Below, one piece after another: positions 61,522 to 64,000 of a DNA stretch of 64,000 nucleotides. Below the pieces are notes generated by a model. The model did no database searches and was not told the DNA's origin. It was given only the letters and a program-made list of their open reading frames with translations. The first letter of the stretch is position 1. Every line of letters starts with the position of its first letter. The translations under genes were made by a program, and so were the position numbers. Origin of the DNA: Streptomyces sp. NBC_00582 (lineage in GTDB: Bacteria > Actinomycetota > Actinomycetes > Streptomycetales > Streptomycetaceae); the NCBI RefSeq assembly GCF_036345155.1, contig NZ_CP107772.1, forward strand, positions 10,664,001 through 10,728,000, written 5' to 3'.

Positions 61522-61542
61522 TTGACCCCTGATCTTGGACAC
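61522..61542 (+). repeat. IS3 left inverted repeat
   Basis: TTGACCCCTGATCTTGGACA plus C; pairs with 62787-62807. Confidence 0.85.
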
Positions 61543-61588
61543 ACGAGACACTGGATCCTGAGGATCTGAGAACGGACATCTCGTGGTC

Positions 61589-61887
61589 ATGAAGAACTAT
61601 CCGCCGGAGTTCAAGGCGGATGCGGTCGCGCTGTACCAGTCGCGGCCCGAGGCGACGATCAGGCAGGTCGCTGCTGATCTGGGGATCAACCCTGAGACCC
61701 TGCGGAACTGGGTCCGGGCGGCTGGAGCGAGCCGGCGCGGGGGCGGCGGGCGGAGGCGCCCGCGGAGCCGCCCACGCCGCTGGAGGCGGAGAACGCCGCT
61801 CTGCGGAAGAAGGTCCGTGAGCTGGAGGAGGAGCGCGAGATCCTGCGGAAGGCGGCGAAGTATTTCGCCGGGGAGACGCGCTGGTGA
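61589..61887 (+). pseudogene. IS3 OrfA with a frame break
   Basis: From the ATG at 61589: KNYPPEFKADAVALYQSRP, ADLGINPETLRNWVRAAGAS (helix-turn-helix). The coiled coil LEAENAALRKKVRELEEER and stop at 61885-61887 are in another frame. The break lies in the G/C run at ~61736-61760; a missing base or a read error. Without repair, OrfA lacks its leucine zipper. Confidence 0.75.
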
Positions 61888-62783
61888 ACCGCTTCCAGTT
61901 CGTCGCCGACCACCAGCGCCGTTACGGCGTGAAGCGGCTGTGCACCATCCTGGGCATCGCCCGCTCCAGCTTCTACTACTGGCGCCGGACCGCCGAGGTC
62001 CGCGCGGCCCGACAGGCAGCCGACGCCCGCCTGGCCGCACGGATACGAGCCGTGCACCGCGAGTCGGACGGCACCTACGGTGTCCCAAGGATCACCGCCG
62101 AACTCCGCGGGGACGGCGAGCGGGTCAACCACAAGCGCATTGCGCGCGTGATGCGGAGCATCAACCTGGCGGGAGTGCGGCTGCGACGCCGGCACCGCAC
62201 CACGATCACGGACCCGGCTGCGGCGAAGGCACCGGACCTGATCGGCCGCGACTTCACCGCCAGTGAGCCGAACACCAAGTACGTCGGCGACATCACCTAC
62301 CTCCCCGTGGACGGCGGGAAGTTCCTCTACCTGGCCACCGTCATCGACCTCGCCTCACGTCGCCTGGCCGGATGGGCCATCGCGGATCACATGCGAACCG
62401 GTCTCGTCATCGACGCCCTGGCCGCCGCCGAGCGGACCCGCGGCAGCCTCGCCGGGGCGGTCATGCACACCGACCACGGAGCCCAATACACCAGCCGGGC
62501 CTTCGCAGACGCCTGCCGCCAGGCCGGCATTCGCCAGTCCATGAGCGCGATCGGCTCCAGCGCGGACAACGCACTCGCCGAGTCCTTCAACGCGACGTTC
62601 AAACGCGAGACGCTCCAGGGCCGCAAGACCTGGTCCAGCGAGCGCGAGGCCCACCTCGACGCGTTCCGCTGGCTGCACCGCTACAACACCCGACGCCGTC
62701 ATTCCAGCCTCGGACACCGCAGCCCGATCGCCTACGAAACCGCATCCCGAACAGCACCAACTACGCTGATACCAGCCGCATAG
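61884..62783 (+). CDS. IS3-family OrfB transposase
   Basis: 299 residues from a GTG at 61884 that overlaps the OrfA stop (GTGA), fitting translational coupling or frameshift expression. The helical N-terminal HTH_21 region has HRESDGTYGVPRITAELRGDG. The rve core carries Asp in YVGDITYLPVDGG, Asp in VMHTDHGAQYTS and Glu in LAESFNATFKRE, ending RRRHSSLGHRSPIAYE. Complete and unbroken. Confidence 0.95.
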   Translation: MNRFQFVADHQRRYGVKRLCTILGIARSSFYYWRRTAEVRAARQAADARLAARIRAVHRESDGTYGVPRITAELRGDGERVNHKRIARVMRSINLAGVRLRRRHRTTITDPAAAKAPDLIGRDFTASEPNTKYVGDITYLPVDGGKFLYLATVIDLASRRLAGWAIADHMRTGLVIDALAAAERTRGSLAGAVMHTDHGAQYTSRAFADACRQAGIRQSMSAIGSSADNALAESFNATFKRETLQGRKTWSSEREAHLDAFRWLHRYNTRRRHSSLGHRSPIAYETASRTAPTTLIPAA

Positions 62784-62786
62784 CCC

Positions 62787-62807
62787 GTGTCCAAGATTCG
62801 GGGTCAA
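62787..62807 (-). repeat. IS3 right inverted repeat
   Basis: Inverted copy of 61522-61542 with 2 mismatches. Confidence 0.85.
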
Positions 62808-63133
62808 GGCCCCATGGGCGGGCCGCAGACGGTTTGGCGCGGCGCGGCGCGCCACTGATCGCACGGGCCCTGCACGTCGAGCGATCGGCGCGGATCGGAG
62901 ACGAACAGGCCGTCGACATCATGGTCCGGGCCGCCCGGCAGATGACGACGATCGCACCGGCCACCGCCGCGCACTGGGCCGCACAAGCCCTGCGGCTGCT
63001 CGGTGAGCAAAGCCGACTGAGGCCCGAACTGTGGCTCCAGCAGGCCGACGCGCTCGGTCTGGCCGGACGCCTGCGCGAGAGCAGGCTGCCGCCCGCGCCC
63101 GCTCCGCCGGCCGGTACACCGTGCAGGCCTTGA

Positions 63134-63459
63134 ACGCCCTTGGTCGCCAGCCGTCGCGCAAACTTTGACAGCGGCCGCACCTCCTTGCGCTTCGGCGGCG
63201 GGGGTGCGGTCGGCGGTCTGCTGATCCAGCGCTTTGGCGGCCCACCCCCCGGCGCGTGGCCCGTGCGTCTCTTCGTTAGTCGGCCATGAAGACAGGCAGG
63301 GCGTCCGCGACCTCATCCGTGGGCCACGGAGATCGCCGGCCTGATCCGGAAGGCACAGGTGTGTGGTTCCACTGATGACTTCCGGTCCAAGCGATGGGGA
63401 AGGATTCCGCTGTGGCGGACAGAGCACGACGTCACGCGTGGCGAGGCGGGGGTCGATGG
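63134..63459. other. Intergenic, no supported gene
   Basis: About 325 bases after the regulator relic; minus-strand frames lack motifs. Confidence 0.4.
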
Positions 63460-64000
63460 ATGTCAGGAAACGCGGTATTGCTGTTGTTGGCCGCCGCCTT
63501 CGGAGCGTGGGCGCTGGTGCAGGCGGTCTGGTACGCGACCGGGTTCACCTCGGATCCGGTGGAGTACTCCGTCGACTCCCGGGTCGTGCAGGTCGATGTA
63601 CCGCCTCCCGATACGGATCACAGGCACGGCCTGCCGGTGGCCGTGGCCTTCCAGGACCCCTCAAACGGGCAGGAACTGACGCTGCGAACGGCAGACGGCA
63701 AGAACGGCGCGCTGTACGCCGCCTGGGAGGGCATGCCGGTCTGGGTGCGTTTCCCGTCGGGGGAACCCTCCGCGTTCCGCGTCCAGACCCGGCCGGTCAG
63801 CCTGGGACAGCAGTTGGTCGGCGCGTTGTCGGCCGCGGTGCTCTGCGCGGCCGTCCTGCTCGTGCGTTTCACGACCGTCCAGCACCACAGCTACGGCTGG
63901 GCGCTGCTCGGCTTCGGCTATGGCCTGACCGTCCTCCTCGCGTGCGCATGCGTCGGCGCCGTCCGGCGGCAAGGACGTCGCCGGGCTCTGCTCGACGGTG
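63460..64000 (+). CDS. Membrane protein of unknown function, partial
   Basis: 180 codons from an ATG at 63460 (GGGGG seven bases upstream) to the window edge, no stop. Helix 1 (~4-25, AVLLLLAAAFGAWALVQAVW) is followed by an extracytoplasmic domain of ~90 residues with VEYSVDSRVVQVDVPPP. Two further helices follow (LVGALSAAVLCAAVLLVRF and WALLGFGYGLTVLLACACVGAV) and a basic end. It resembles streptomycete DUF3592-like topology, but I do not recognise it with certainty. Confidence 0.7.
   Translation, partial: MSGNAVLLLLAAAFGAWALVQAVWYATGFTSDPVEYSVDSRVVQVDVPPPDTDHRHGLPVAVAFQDPSNGQELTLRTADGKNGALYAAWEGMPVWVRFPSGEPSAFRVQTRPVSLGQQLVGALSAAVLCAAVLLVRFTTVQHHSYGWALLGFGYGLTVLLACACVGAVRRQGRRRALLDG

Larger units (their letters stand above)
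61520..62810 (+). mobile_element. IS3-family insertion sequence
   Basis: Terminal inverted repeats TTGACCCC-N2-ATCTTGGACAC (61522-61542 and, inverted, 62787-62807; 2 mismatches in 21). OrfA and OrfB lie between. The palindrome CCCATGGG stands just outside both ends (61512-61519 and 62811-62818), so the exact target duplication (3-4 bp expected) is ambiguous. It interrupts a LuxR-type gene. Confidence 0.9.
61329..63133 (+). pseudogene. LuxR/LAL-type regulator fragment split by the IS3 element
   Basis: Left part (~61370-61519): DEIAERDLVRQIGSTRQFRFRHPLVRSAVYQGSGAGWRIEAH. Right part (62811-63133): GRAADGLARRGAPLIARALHVERSARIGDEQAVDIM, then ATAAHWAAQALRLLGEQSRL. Joined, they form the winged-helix and helical-repeat section of a large ATP-binding LuxR regulator. 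ATPase N-terminus and DNA-binding C-terminus are both missing, so the gene was a relic or was truncated around the time of insertion. Confidence 0.75.

Overview
The window looks like a stretch of Streptomyces (or close relative) chromosome. GC is very high, third codon positions are strongly G/C, GTG and TTG starts are common, and many families are typical of streptomycetes (DUF6233, DUF5707, MmyB-type XRE regulators, mycothiol-dependent isomerase family, ISKra4/IS701/IS481 fragments, WD40-STAND ATPases). Numerous transposase relics, frameshifted genes and gene fragments point to a poorly conserved chromosome arm rather than the core. I see no rRNA, tRNA or CRISPR array and no large biosynthetic cluster.

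Layout. 1-9 kb: a partial secreted NlpC/P60 hydrolase, a small conserved protein, a small membrane-protein gene behind a structured leader, an exported DUF5707 protein, an XRE regulator divergent from a SnoaL-like protein, an orphan solute-binding lipoprotein and a methyltransferase. 9-11 kb: an IS701-like relic and an intact IS256 element with flanking direct repeats. 11-16 kb: HxlR regulator divergent from a metallo-hydrolase, an NTF2-like protein, IS481 and IS3 relics and a second methyltransferase. 16-20 kb: ECF sigma factor with an overlapping membrane partner, a small membrane-protein gene between roughly 100-bp inverted repeats, and a hypothetical gene between two ISKra4-type ends. 20.7-25.2 kb: a secreted beta-rich protein and a 1247-aa HTH-STAND-WD40 ATPase. 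26-34.6 kb: small regulators paired with enzymes (LysR, MerR, Lrp, NADPH-quinone reductase-like, catalase-like, alpha/beta hydrolase, M20 peptidase).

35-51 kb is a mosaic of redox and detoxification genes (MFS exporter, FAD monooxygenase, thioredoxin-reductase-like enzymes, three alpha/beta hydrolases or hydrolase fragments, methyltransferase, mycothiol-dependent isomerase family, sensor kinase, SDR, TetR). It is stitched together by five near-identical copies of a 51-bp bidirectional promoter/operator and by partial gene duplications. The intact TetR gene at 50133 sits beside one copy and is the natural candidate to control all of them.

51-64 kb: a truncated Ku gene, a DUF6233 gene, then a tight five-gene operon (52804-58110: class III PLP enzyme, small-molecule kinase, GntR regulator, APC permease, SDR) that reads as a self-contained uptake and catabolic system for an amino compound. 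It is followed by a frameshifted ricin-type lectin, a membrane acyltransferase, a LuxR/LAL regulator relic split by an IS3-family element, and a membrane protein cut by the window edge.
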